Below the pieces are notes generated by a model, which was not told the origin of the DNA, did no database searches, and saw only the letters and a list, made by a program, of their open reading frames with translations. From assembly GCA_045565995.1 (NCBI GenBank), contig JBJLEF010000001.1, positions 1,116,001 through 1,180,000 on the forward strand: 64,000 nt of DNA. The letters run 5' to 3'. Position 1 is the first letter of the stretch. Each line of letters begins with the position of its first letter. Below are positions 9,865-18,969 of the stretch, piece by piece. A program made the position numbers and the translations under genes. Source of the DNA: UBA721 sp002705165 (GTDB taxonomy: Bacteria > Planctomycetota > Planctomycetia > Pirellulales > Pirellulaceae).

Positions 9865-10722
9865 CTATTCTCCCAGAACCAAGGTGTCTTCGTCTTCGTC
9901 AAACTCATTGCTTTCGACATTTCCCTCAGCGGGCGGCAACTGAAGCGAAGAAGTGCCGTGATTGAGTTCTAAAATTTCCCAACTATTTTCCGGAATGATT
10001 TCACCGGTTTCTTTATCGGTGAATCGAACACGGCCATGATTGACTTCGTCAGACACAATCATACCGTCGCGAAGACGAATGACCCGCTTCGTTCGCATTG
10101 CTACATCATCTTCGTGCGTCACCATGATGATGGTTTTCCCTTCATCATTGAGGCGTTCGTAAAGCGTGAGAATTTCTTCCGTCGTTTTGGTATCGAGGTT
10201 ACCAGTAGATTCGTCGGCCAAAATATAATACGGATCATTGACAAGACTACGCGCGATAGCCACGCGTTGTTGTTGACCCCCGGAAAGTTGAGTGGGGCGG
10301 TGATCCAGACGGTCACCCAGACCAACAAGACCAGCTAATTCAACACACCTTCTATAGGTTTGACGAGTTAATTTACCCTGATAGTAGAGAGGAACTTGAA
10401 TGTTTTCGACGACGCTTAGTTGGGCAATTAAATTGTAGCTTTGGAAGATAAAACCAATGCGACTGGCTCGAATGTCCGACAATTGATTGTCGTTCATGTA
10501 AAAGATGTTATCGGTACCCAGCAGCAGATCACCGGTCGTTGGCTTATCTAAACAGCCAATGAGATTAAGCAGCGTACTCTTACCCGATCCCGAGGGCCCC
10601 ATGATCGCGACATAGTCGCCTTCCGGAACATCGAAAGACACACCTCGCAGGGCATGAACAGTTTCAGACTTGGTAATGTAATCTTTGGTTAGATCTTTAA
10701 CAGAGAGTGCGGTTTCAGGCAC
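9865..10722 (-). CDS. MacB/LolD-type ABC exporter ATPase
   Basis: Powers the export permease encoded 5 nt downstream. 285 aa, with Walker A GPSGSGKST, signature LSGGQQQRV, Walker B YILADES and the D-loop GNLD. The start is a GTG that directly abuts the TAA of the adaptor gene (stop 10723-10725, start 10720-10722), which suggests translational coupling. The C-terminal ~55 residues after VSDEVNHGR extend beyond the usual ~230-residue LolD/MacB ATPase and are acidic, ending DEDEDTLVLGE; their role is unknown. Confidence 0.93.
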   Translation of the reverse strand: MPETALSVKDLTKDYITKSETVHALRGVSFDVPEGDYVAIMGPSGSGKSTLLNLIGCLDKPTTGDLLLGTDNIFYMNDNQLSDIRASRIGFIFQSYNLIAQLSVVENIQVPLYYQGKLTRQTYRRCVELAGLVGLGDRLDHRPTQLSGGQQQRVAIARSLVNDPYYILADESTGNLDTKTTEEILTLYERLNDEGKTIIMVTHEDDVAMRTKRVIRLRDGMIVSDEVNHGRVRFTDKETGEIIPENSWEILELNHGTSSLQLPPAEGNVESNEFDEDEDTLVLGE

Positions 10723-12756
10723 TTATTTTCCCCTTCCGCCAGGAGAGCCAGCTGGCCGTCCACCACTTGGTGGGCCTCCAGCAGTACCGTTGGCCTGAGC
10801 CTTTTTAATTCCTTCAGCGAATCCCTCGATGGCTTCCTCTTTAGAGATTTCACCGTCTTTGTTCTTGTCATGCTTTTTCACATTTGCTGCTCTGTCACCC
10901 AGCGCCGCTAATTCCTCGCTGTCAACCTTATCGTCCCCGTTCTTGTCCATACTAGGCCAGAAGTTAGCCAACACGCCTTCGGCTTGCTTTCGGTAACCAG
11001 CGTCCTTTTCTTCCTCGGATTGTTCAGGTGCTTCAGCTTGTGATCCCGCAGCGGCAACTTCACTCGTATCTTCAAGCGGAACCAAAAGGTCCTGCGTTTT
11101 AGTGATGAAGGCAGTTAGCTCTGTGGTTGAAATGGCCTCGTTTCCGTCTTGATCAACGGAAGCAAAGTTCGAAATCCCTTCATACCCTAAAATCTCATTC
11201 ATTTCTGCAATATCGTTTTGAGTCAGTTCTCCAGCTTCGTCGTTATTTGGCGAGAAGCGTTCCATTGCGACACGAGCACGATGATTTGAAACTAGATGCC
11301 TTAGAAACTCCGGGTATTCCCTCGGGTTTTGAACAATTTGATCGCCTTTACTAACTTCTCCCCCCCCTTGAAGTACGAGCATCTTGTCATTACTTGCTTC
11401 GTACTCAATCACTCTGGCTTCAATGGAGAAGGGTTTTTCCTCCTCGCCGTGCTTCTTACCAAGCTGTTCGCTATGCAAAGAGTTATTGGCGTCGTATGGT
11501 ACACGAACTAAAACAAACCTTTGGTCGTTATCTTCATGTAAACACTGCACCGGAATTTGCAATCGATCAGGTTGCTGGTTGACCGTAATTTCAACATCTG
11601 CCGACAAGCCAACTCGAGCACCCTCCGAATCACCATTAATTTCGATGAACGTAGCAAAACGCTTAACTTTATTACTCCAGTGTTGTCGTTCCGCATATCG
11701 ATTTATTGAAATGATTTTGCCAGTAAACACGCGGTCTTCTAAAGCACCGACACGGATTTTCACAGGCAAGCCTTCGCGAACACTTGCAATTTTGCCTTCG
11801 GCGATTGGTGTCTTAACCTGAAGTCTTTCGAGGTCGGGGAGATAAATAATCGTTTGCCTTTCTCGAACAGACGCTCCAGGTTCGACAGTAAATTGTTGGC
11901 CCCTGTCATCACCGTAGTTGGCATGCACAACGGTACCGTCTTGCGGTGCGACAATCGTGCATTTACTTATCATGTCATTAATTTCTTCCAGTTTTTTCAG
12001 CTCTTCATCATAGTTTTTATTTTCCGCTTCCAGGGTGGCTTTCCGCGTTTCAATATCGGCATCAAATCCGACAAGGTTTTTTTCGCGAGTTATCTCGCGC
12101 AATGTTTTCAATTCGGTTTCTGTTAATGAGAGTTCCAGCTCCGTACGCTTCACCGCAAAGCGATCGGATGCTAACTGCTGCTGTGTTACGAAACCTTTCG
12201 CCGCAAGCCGTTCACTAAAAGCTGCCGTGTCCTGATTGTTAGCCAGATTTTGCTTGGCAATCAAGATGTTGGCTTCAATGGTTGCTTCATTTTGAATGAA
12301 AGTTCCTTCCAGATACTCTTTCTTGGTAATTGTCGCTTGTCTCAAAGCAGCATCTGCCGAAGTCTTTGTGGAAAGAGCACGATTTACAATAATGTTTTGC
12401 GCTTGTTTTTGGTCTTCCAGAGTGGAGGTATCTAGTTCAACTAGCAGATCACCTTTGCTTACCACTTCACCTTCATCGACGACACTGATGATTTCGACTC
12501 CGCCCGATGAACGCACCTCGCATTTGACTTCGACATTTTCAGCCGCTTCGATATCTCCGGTTTCATTGATAGTGTGCTTAAAGAGGCCGACTTCAGCTTC
12601 ACTAAATTGGAAGTTATAGACAATGTCAGGATCAATCGAGGCTTGCACAAGATTGTAGCCGTACCATCCCAGTGTTGTCACGCCAACGGCAATGATGGCG
12701 AAGAGGGTGAATACGGTGCTGTTACCACGAAGACGCGACGTTTTTTCTAAAAGCAT
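10723..12756 (-). CDS. HlyD/MacA-type periplasmic adaptor with three C-terminal EF-hands
   Basis: Adaptor linking the inner-membrane exporter to the outer-membrane channel. In order: a membrane anchor (~14-38), a lipoyl-like half (~75-125), a long coiled-coil hairpin (~130-270), then IVAPQDGTVVHANYG and beta-barrel domains to ~460. After that come ~215 residues not found in MacA. These hold three canonical EF-hand loops: DQDGNEAISTTE (~532-543), DKNGDDKVDSEE (~603-614) and DKNKDGEISKEE (~629-640), each with Asp/Asn at positions 1, 3 and 5 and Glu at 12. The tail is Gly/Pro-rich. MacA-like proteins are usually ~370-450 aa; this is 677. Calcium binding is inferred from the loops. Confidence 0.9.
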   Translation of the reverse strand: MLLEKTSRLRGNSTVFTLFAIIAVGVTTLGWYGYNLVQASIDPDIVYNFQFSEAEVGLFKHTINETGDIEAAENVEVKCEVRSSGGVEIISVVDEGEVVSKGDLLVELDTSTLEDQKQAQNIIVNRALSTKTSADAALRQATITKKEYLEGTFIQNEATIEANILIAKQNLANNQDTAAFSERLAAKGFVTQQQLASDRFAVKRTELELSLTETELKTLREITREKNLVGFDADIETRKATLEAENKNYDEELKKLEEINDMISKCTIVAPQDGTVVHANYGDDRGQQFTVEPGASVRERQTIIYLPDLERLQVKTPIAEGKIASVREGLPVKIRVGALEDRVFTGKIISINRYAERQHWSNKVKRFATFIEINGDSEGARVGLSADVEITVNQQPDRLQIPVQCLHEDNDQRFVLVRVPYDANNSLHSEQLGKKHGEEEKPFSIEARVIEYEASNDKMLVLQGGGEVSKGDQIVQNPREYPEFLRHLVSNHRARVAMERFSPNNDEAGELTQNDIAEMNEILGYEGISNFASVDQDGNEAISTTELTAFITKTQDLLVPLEDTSEVAAAGSQAEAPEQSEEEKDAGYRKQAEGVLANFWPSMDKNGDDKVDSEELAALGDRAANVKKHDKNKDGEISKEEAIEGFAEGIKKAQANGTAGGPPSGGRPAGSPGGRGK

Positions 12757-12930
12757 AGGTATTTAATCGGGCAAGAGTTGTGATGGGATTTTGTCACTCA
12801 CCAATTACAGAGTGCAAATCGATTTACGTTAATTAATTATGATATCAATTCTCGAGTTTTATAAGGACAAAACACCGCTAACGCTATAAAGTTTCGGTCA
12901 AGAAACAAGACAATGATCAAAACAGTAGAG

Positions 12931-15633
12931 TTACGTTTCGTTGTCTTCACTGACAGTTTCGTTCGTCCCCTCATCATTTTCGGCGGCCTCATTTTCGGCG
13001 GCCTCATTTTCGGCGGCCTCATCTTCGATTTTGTTTTCCTCTGGTTCCTGGCTTGGATATCCATGAATCAAGCCAATTGCTCCGGGATCGATCCAGACGC
13101 CATTCTCATCAATCTGCATTGTTCCCAATGCTAAGTCCAATTGACTGCGATTAATTTCATAGCCAACCCAAACAGCTAGCAGCCCATTCTGAGCGCTTTG
13201 CAAACCATCCAGAGAGGTAATGAAGCGTTGGGCGGTTTCGGGAGAGAGAGTGTTCCCCTGTTGCCCTGGCGGCTCCTGAGTTTTTGTGCGTTGATACAGA
13301 ACATTACGTGTAGCAACTTGTAATTGCTTACGACGACCTTCAAAATTTATTTTTTGAAGCATAATAGATCTCAAAGAGCTCTTAAAGCTTAGATACTGTT
13401 GATCTTCATAGCGATAATAGGATCTTAGGCGGCTTTGGTACTCCAATAAGCTTTGTCGGTAGATGTTTCTTTCTCGAAGTCGGGTTATGGGAGCATCCCA
13501 TGCCAGTCCTGCACGCAATGTTCCGGTGGTATCACGAAATCGAAATGGATTGTCACCCGTATTTCCAATACTACCACTGAGTTGAAGGCTCAAGTCGCTT
13601 TCCAGACCGTCAGCGTTATACGCTAACAGTCGATATTGATCCATAACTTGTGCGCGTTCGTTCATCCAATCCAACCGTTTTTCCGAAGCTATTTTGTAAG
13701 CCTCTTCGATTGATAACTCCACGGGAATTAGTGTAATTGTTTCCGCGCGAGCGCTGGTGAGTACTAAAGAAAGTTCCAAAGCATCATTGGATAGCTTGAG
13801 GAGCAATGACGGAAGTTTAGAAATGACCGTATCTTCGAGAGTTTGATACAGCTGCTCATCATTCATTGCTGCGCCGTTTTCTAGCAGGTCGTCGATAGCT
13901 TCGCGGAAAAGCAGGATACCCCCTTCTTTTTCCTGGAGTCGTTCATCGATATCGTCTAAATCCACAGTAAGCAACTGAGGAAGTTGATCCAAATAACTAC
14001 CGTCAAGAAGGTCTGAGTTTAATGCTGATTCGGGTACCAGTGGGTTGTTCTCAATTTGTTCTCGGAGAGTTTTTATCGCCGCCTTCCGTTCAGGCACGAT
14101 TTCTGAGAGTTCTTTTACATCCTCGCGGGCTGCTGATGCTGCCACCGAGAGCTGATCCAGTAACTGTTTCGCCAGTATGGCTTCTTGACGTAAGCTTTTG
14201 AGCCCCTTTTCCAGCTCTGGCCCCCAATCGATAGCTAAAAGTTGCGGTTGCTCCCCGCGCAGGGAGCTATTAATGATTTCGCCCACATTTTCTTGCTGGT
14301 CCAAGATGTCATTCTGAAGAATCTGCATCTCCTCATCGATGAGATTGAATCGCTCTAATTCTTTTCCATTGATAACAACTTCGATATCCGGTGGAAGCCC
14401 CAGTTCATTAATAAAGCCATCCAATTGACCGTCATAGTTTGCTTCTTGATCAATGAGCTGAGTGATTTCCCCGTAGAAACGTGATTTTGTTGTTTGCACA
14501 TTGTTAAAGTCTATAAAGCCGGCCTCGAAGAAAGATTCAAAAAGTTTTAGCGAACCTTTTAGTGCCACAATTTTCGCCCGCTGATTCATGAGCCCTTTTT
14601 GAGACTGAAGCAATCCTAAATAACCGCCAGCGAATGTGCTTCCACCTCCTCCGCCGCGAAATCCTCCAATACCTCCAAATCCGCCGCTACCTACGCCTGT
14701 AAAGCCTGAAAGGCCGGAACCACCAAAAAGGCCTCCGATACGTGAAATACCACCTGCTCCCTGCCCGGTGGTGATATCCATGTAAAACCCTTTGCGATAT
14801 CGCTGATAGCTCCTGACTTGATAAAGGAGTTGGCGTTCCGATCTTGTTAAGATTTCAAGAACTCGATCTTTTCCTCCTTGGCGAAGCAAAGGTTGAATGA
14901 TATTGACGTCGAGTAGCGTATTGGTACCGAAAGAATCAGACCCACTGAATTGCCACATCAGACTATTGGCAAAGTTGACGATCGCAGTTGCACCAGAGGC
15001 ATATTTTTGCCGCATCTGAATTCCACGGGTTGCGAGGCTTAAATTACTCGAGTCGCTCCCTGTGTATGCCGGGCCGTTGCTCCGATAGTCACCACCGTAG
15101 CCACCATAGAATTGCGTATCAAAGTTAAATCTCTCTGCGCTAACATCGAGGGCAGAGAGATACATTTGTTCCAACTGACCCTGATAGCTTGGAGAGTGTA
15201 ACAAGGCCAATTCAAAAGCGTTGTCGCTATCTAGATATAATTTCCCATCTTCTGCAAGCGGCAGATGTTTCCGCCATTCAGGGTTTTCAAATGACTCTAG
15301 ATCGCCATTTTTGCCCCAATTCTCATAGCCTTTCATTCCATCGACTTCTTCCATGAAGACCGCAGAAGCCGGGTCGTCTGGTGGTACCGGAGGATTGTCC
15401 GGATCATAATTCATATACATCCGACTTTTTGGATCAATATTGATTGAAAAATTGCTCATGTTCCAGCGTTCGTCGTTCCCTTTTTCATTGAGAATAAAGA
15501 GAGCTTCGTGGTCAGCTTGTTTTCGATAGAACGAACGGCTACAACCCGTTAAATTTACGAATAGCAGCGTCAAGACAGCTGCCCCTAAAGTCAATGACTT
15601 CGGAATTGTTTGATAGCGGAAGTAAGAATTCAC
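12931..15633 (-). CDS. TolC-like outer-membrane efflux lipoprotein, very long
   Basis: Probable outer-membrane channel of the export operon. A lipobox VNLTGC places the lipidated Cys at residue 31. The C-terminal third has TolC/OEP features (AYKIASEKRLDWMNERAQVMDQ; long helices around DQQYLSFKSSLRSIM). At 900 aa it is about twice the usual length. Extra material includes a Gly-rich stretch at about 288-338 and a coiled-coil-rich middle (~460-660). The C-terminus is acidic and contains a short tandem repeat of E-N-E-A-A. It is the first gene of the operon; 174 nt with no obvious terminator separate it from the adaptor gene. Confidence 0.82.
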   Translation of the reverse strand: MNSYFRYQTIPKSLTLGAAVLTLLFVNLTGCSRSFYRKQADHEALFILNEKGNDERWNMSNFSINIDPKSRMYMNYDPDNPPVPPDDPASAVFMEEVDGMKGYENWGKNGDLESFENPEWRKHLPLAEDGKLYLDSDNAFELALLHSPSYQGQLEQMYLSALDVSAERFNFDTQFYGGYGGDYRSNGPAYTGSDSSNLSLATRGIQMRQKYASGATAIVNFANSLMWQFSGSDSFGTNTLLDVNIIQPLLRQGGKDRVLEILTRSERQLLYQVRSYQRYRKGFYMDITTGQGAGGISRIGGLFGGSGLSGFTGVGSGGFGGIGGFRGGGGGSTFAGGYLGLLQSQKGLMNQRAKIVALKGSLKLFESFFEAGFIDFNNVQTTKSRFYGEITQLIDQEANYDGQLDGFINELGLPPDIEVVINGKELERFNLIDEEMQILQNDILDQQENVGEIINSSLRGEQPQLLAIDWGPELEKGLKSLRQEAILAKQLLDQLSVAASAAREDVKELSEIVPERKAAIKTLREQIENNPLVPESALNSDLLDGSYLDQLPQLLTVDLDDIDERLQEKEGGILLFREAIDDLLENGAAMNDEQLYQTLEDTVISKLPSLLLKLSNDALELSLVLTSARAETITLIPVELSIEEAYKIASEKRLDWMNERAQVMDQYRLLAYNADGLESDLSLQLSGSIGNTGDNPFRFRDTTGTLRAGLAWDAPITRLRERNIYRQSLLEYQSRLRSYYRYEDQQYLSFKSSLRSIMLQKINFEGRRKQLQVATRNVLYQRTKTQEPPGQQGNTLSPETAQRFITSLDGLQSAQNGLLAVWVGYEINRSQLDLALGTMQIDENGVWIDPGAIGLIHGYPSQEPEENKIEDEAAENEAAENEAAENDEGTNETVSEDNET
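12975..13019 (-). repeat. Three perfect 15-bp tandem repeats within the TolC-like gene
   Basis: The 15-nt unit (plus strand cattttcggcggcct) occurs three times without a mismatch at 12975-12989, 12990-13004 and 13005-13019, followed by a degenerate fourth start. It encodes the pentapeptide E-N-E-A-A on the minus strand. Because the unit is a multiple of three, gain or loss of copies would keep the frame and only change the length of the acidic tail. Confidence 0.95.
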
Positions 15634-16232
15634 TGGTCGTGCCTTTTTAGTGATTCAAATTGGTTTTTTGGGGGGTAGAGCTGTACTGCCTTAACGTTGT
15701 TAAAAAGCAGTATTTGCTCTCGGGTAACAGGCCTTTGATTGGTAAGACAGATAAGCTGGGTTGCCTGATCTGCTTGCGTAGACTCTACGGCCATGTGATA
15801 CCAATCGCCCGCGGTTAGCGAATACTTGAAAAATTCCCTAGGAAGTGAAGTTCAATATCGTGTAAAGATTGACAAAAGGATTGGATCCCCGTTTTAGTGT
15901 TTGAAAAACGCCTGAAAAATAGTGTCAAATGAAAAAACTTGCTTTTACAAATCAATCGACGTAGGATCGGATAGTAGAGTTTTGAGGGCTCGAGGGGGTT
16001 GTTAATTCAGTGTTTGACGGGGTATTGGTACCGGCAGCCTAGAAAATAGAGTTAAAAACTACCGGATTTACTGAGAAGACCATCAAAAAGGTGGTAAATG
16101 CTGGACCCCTGAATTGTCGATAGTAGAAGATGAGTGTGGATGTTTGTTGTATGACAACGGCATCACAATTCCCCGCTTCTATATATAGAAGCGGGCTAAG
16201 TCTCCCAAAGAGAGCCCAGGGCAGGATAAACC
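15634..16232. other. Divergent intergenic region, ~600 bp
   Basis: Lies between the start of the minus-strand export operon and the plus-strand gene at 16233, so it should contain promoters in both directions. I could not identify a convincing -35/-10 pair. The only clear structure is the 24-nt palindrome at 16172-16195. Short open frames here have no signs of being genes. Confidence 0.6.
16172..16195. promoter_or_regulatory. Perfect 24-nt palindrome upstream of an unknown membrane-protein gene
   Basis: The sequence cccgcttctatatatagaag plus cggg reads identically on both strands: two 12-nt arms with GC-rich ends and a central TATATATA-like core. It ends 37 nt before the ATG at 16233. It could be an operator for a dimeric regulator or, in RNA, a hairpin. 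No T-tract follows on either strand (plus strand continues ctaag), so it does not look like a standard terminator. Confidence 0.5.
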
Positions 16233-17978
16233 ATGTCAACAGTAGAGATGATGTTCATCGGATACGGTTTAGTATTCACCGTCATGCTATTCCTTTCGAT
16301 CAAGCAATGGCGTTGGTTCCATATCTTTGTGGCCAACCTGCTTTTGATCTCTACGTTACTTTTGACTCAGATAACTTCTTATGTATACGAATTCAGGAGC
16401 GCTGGGACCAAACGATACGAGGAACAGGTCGCTAAGCGAGATGGCCTGCAGGCTGAGGTAACAAACATTTTGCACGGTCTGGACGATACGAGTGCACGAA
16501 CTGGCGAAGAGTCCTTAATTTCATTGCGCAATCAGCTTGAGCGGGCCATAGAAGGACGAGGCAAAGTTTGGGAAGGTTTGGCCTTAGGTGACGTTCAAGG
16601 AGTGCCCACCATTGTTGGGACAACGGCGACGATTACGCTTCCGGATGACACACATGGTATTCAGGCCGGTTCGCGAATGTTCCTATTTGGCGAACGAGAA
16701 GTAGTTGCTCAGGATGTTCCAGCAGCACCTCAGAACGATCCTAATGTAGACCCTCCGGGAGCCCCAGGCGCTCCGCCGGCAGTTGCACCTGCTCAGCAAA
16801 TAACCATCAAAGTCCCGGCGATCTACTTTGGTGAGTACGATGTCGAAACCGTAAATGGTGCAGCGATTAGTTTGAAATGTGCTTTTGCGCCACGTGTTTT
16901 CAACCCGGCTTTAATGGTTAATGGTGCGACCGTGGCAATGTATGAAACGATGCCGGCGGACTCGCATTTTAAGTTTGCAAAACGTGAGAACGATAAATAC
17001 GACCAGCTTGCTCAGAGCGGGATGGATAATGCGGCACCGCTTTTCGGCCAGATGGATCCGCAACATATTAACGGTATCTTTGAAACAGCGGTTGTACCCT
17101 TAATTCAAAATCAACATACGATTCCCAATGCGAATGAGATCCTTGCCAAGAACCAGATTCGACTTGGAACGCTGGGCAACAAGCTTGTTGAGGAATTTGT
17201 GGCCGATGGCGGGCCGTTAAACGGACGAGAAGTTGACCCAAAGAATATTTGGTACAAAATCCAATTCAACCAGAAGACAATCTTGTCGCAAAAGGTCAAC
17301 GGCGATGACGCTCAGGCAGCATTAACAGAAGCCGGCGTGTTTCAGTCAGGCGAGGCAATTGTGCCGCTGTTTTATCACAGTACCCCGAGTACGGTGGATT
17401 TTAACGATGGCGTGACGACGATTACTTCCGGCAAAAAAACAGACTCGATCACCTTTGAAGATGAGGATATCGCTTATATCCCAGCGGCGGAAAAGATCGT
17501 TCAGGAAAACCGGATAGTTCCGGTAGAAGTATTGGTGTCCGGAGCTGAAGGTGTCGCTCCGGTTGCTCGTAAGATCCTTGAGTATTTTGTTCGTCCTCTA
17601 CATGATTACAACCACATCTTCCATAGTTACGAAGCGCGTTTGCAAACGCTTGCTTATAGTGACGACAACGCTCGTCATGATATTGTGGCTACCACGGCAG
17701 CTCGTAATGATGCTAGCGTACAAATCGAATATCGTAAGCAGGAAAAGAAAGAGCTAGAGGTTGATTTAGAGTTGCATCGACGCGATGAGTATGAAGCTGA
17801 AATCTATTCGGGCGCTCTGCTGGCAGAAGTTAAAGACCGGACAGCCTCTTTGGCAGAGCTATTTGAACGTAATCAGACATTAGCTCAGACATTGGCGGAA
17901 CGTCAGGCCCAGCTCGAGGAAGCGATTAATGCGCGGACGCAGGATGCTGAAAACGCAACCGGTAATTCAGAAGAATAA
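16233..17978 (+). CDS. Unknown membrane-anchored protein with C-terminal coiled coil
   Basis: I do not recognise this 581-aa protein. Two hydrophobic segments at the N-terminus (about 7-23 and 29-48) anchor it in a membrane. A charged helical stretch (55-115) and an apparent beta-rich region follow. Residues ~162-188 are Pro/Ala-rich (a flexible linker). The last ~90 residues, rich in Glu, Lys, Arg and Leu, form a probable coiled coil. There is no catalytic motif. Such proteins occur near other planctomycete envelope genes, but nothing here fixes a function. It is followed after 49 nt by the rhomboid gene on the same strand. Confidence 0.8.
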   Translation: MSTVEMMFIGYGLVFTVMLFLSIKQWRWFHIFVANLLLISTLLLTQITSYVYEFRSAGTKRYEEQVAKRDGLQAEVTNILHGLDDTSARTGEESLISLRNQLERAIEGRGKVWEGLALGDVQGVPTIVGTTATITLPDDTHGIQAGSRMFLFGEREVVAQDVPAAPQNDPNVDPPGAPGAPPAVAPAQQITIKVPAIYFGEYDVETVNGAAISLKCAFAPRVFNPALMVNGATVAMYETMPADSHFKFAKRENDKYDQLAQSGMDNAAPLFGQMDPQHINGIFETAVVPLIQNQHTIPNANEILAKNQIRLGTLGNKLVEEFVADGGPLNGREVDPKNIWYKIQFNQKTILSQKVNGDDAQAALTEAGVFQSGEAIVPLFYHSTPSTVDFNDGVTTITSGKKTDSITFEDEDIAYIPAAEKIVQENRIVPVEVLVSGAEGVAPVARKILEYFVRPLHDYNHIFHSYEARLQTLAYSDDNARHDIVATTAARNDASVQIEYRKQEKKELEVDLELHRRDEYEAEIYSGALLAEVKDRTASLAELFERNQTLAQTLAERQAQLEEAINARTQDAENATGNSEE

Positions 17979-18027
17979 GGTTGTCTTCAGGTCGCCCTTT
18001 GCCCGCTCTCGGGTAAAATAGATTGTT

Positions 18028-18969
18028 ATGGGAATCTACGATCGCGACTATTACCAGCAAGAAGATACGCCTCAACGCACACGCGCGGTGCGCCAGTTAC
18101 GTCATACTTCCATGACCAACAAGCTATTGCTTGCGAACATTATTGTTTATCTCATTTGTTGGCTAATTTGCAGTGGCAACTCTAATCGAACACAGGCGGT
18201 TTATGATGCGTTAGCCATAGGCAATGATTTTTTTGAGCGACCCTGGGAAATCTGGCGATTAATATCCTATGGCTTTATGCATTCACCATTTTGGGAAGGT
18301 ACTGGTGGAATTTGGCATATTTTGATGAATGGGTTTGGATTGTGGATGTTCGGTCGGTCCATTGAGCAAAGATATGGAAGCAGCGAATTTTTAAGATTTT
18401 ATTTGCTAGCAATTATTATTAGTGGTTTCGTCTTTGTGGTCACCAACCTTGGTGGGCCTGAGCTGACTTCTGCTGTTGGAGCATCCGGGGCAGTTGTCGC
18501 GATCGTCATTCTATTTTGTTTTCTTTACCCCCACGAAAAACTACTTATATACGGTGTTTTACCAGTGCCAGCCTGGATCGTGGGGATCTTATATGTTGGA
18601 TTCGATATACTCACAGCGTTTAATCAGGCGAGTGGGGCTGATTCTCGGATAGCCTGGCAGGCTCATCTTGGTGGAGCCGGCTTTGCGGCCGCCTATTATC
18701 TGCTGAAGTGGGATTTTGCGTTTCTTAGCAGATGGTTTTCAACTCGCAGGCCGAAGCTTACCGTCTATCGGCAAGATGTTAACAGCAGGGTGGTTAAGGA
18801 TGAGGTGAGTGCTGAAAACCAATTGATAGTTCAGGGTGAAGAAATACTAAAACAGTTACACGAGAAGGGCGAGTCAAGCTTGAGTTCTCGTCAGCTTAAA
18901 ACCCTTGAGCGTTATAGCGAACTGCTCCAACAACGCCGGGGACGAGATGACGATCAGTACCGATTCTAG
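18028..18969 (+). CDS. Rhomboid-family intramembrane serine protease
   Basis: Cleaves transmembrane substrates within the membrane. 313 aa with about six hydrophobic segments. The catalytic dyad is visible: GASGA with Ser153, and His213 in the AHLGGAGFAAAYYL helix. The first loop contains WEIWRLISYGFMH and the conserved HILMNGFGLWMFG. The cytoplasmic C-terminal ~80 residues are charged and probably helical. The gene overlaps the start of the following DUF1501 gene by 23 nt, suggesting co-translation. No substrate is evident, though the neighbouring unknown membrane protein is one candidate by proximity only. Confidence 0.92.
   Translation: MGIYDRDYYQQEDTPQRTRAVRQLRHTSMTNKLLLANIIVYLICWLICSGNSNRTQAVYDALAIGNDFFERPWEIWRLISYGFMHSPFWEGTGGIWHILMNGFGLWMFGRSIEQRYGSSEFLRFYLLAIIISGFVFVVTNLGGPELTSAVGASGAVVAIVILFCFLYPHEKLLIYGVLPVPAWIVGILYVGFDILTAFNQASGADSRIAWQAHLGGAGFAAAYYLLKWDFAFLSRWFSTRRPKLTVYRQDVNSRVVKDEVSAENQLIVQGEEILKQLHEKGESSLSSRQLKTLERYSELLQQRRGRDDDQYRF

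Noticed and set aside
12975..13019. CRISPR-like repeats
   Set aside because: Units are contiguous without spacers and lie in frame in a coding region.
16039..16239. Minus-strand 66-codon open frame in the 15634-16232 region
   Set aside because: Crosses the palindrome and the start of the next gene, no ribosome-binding site, hydrophobic content looks random.
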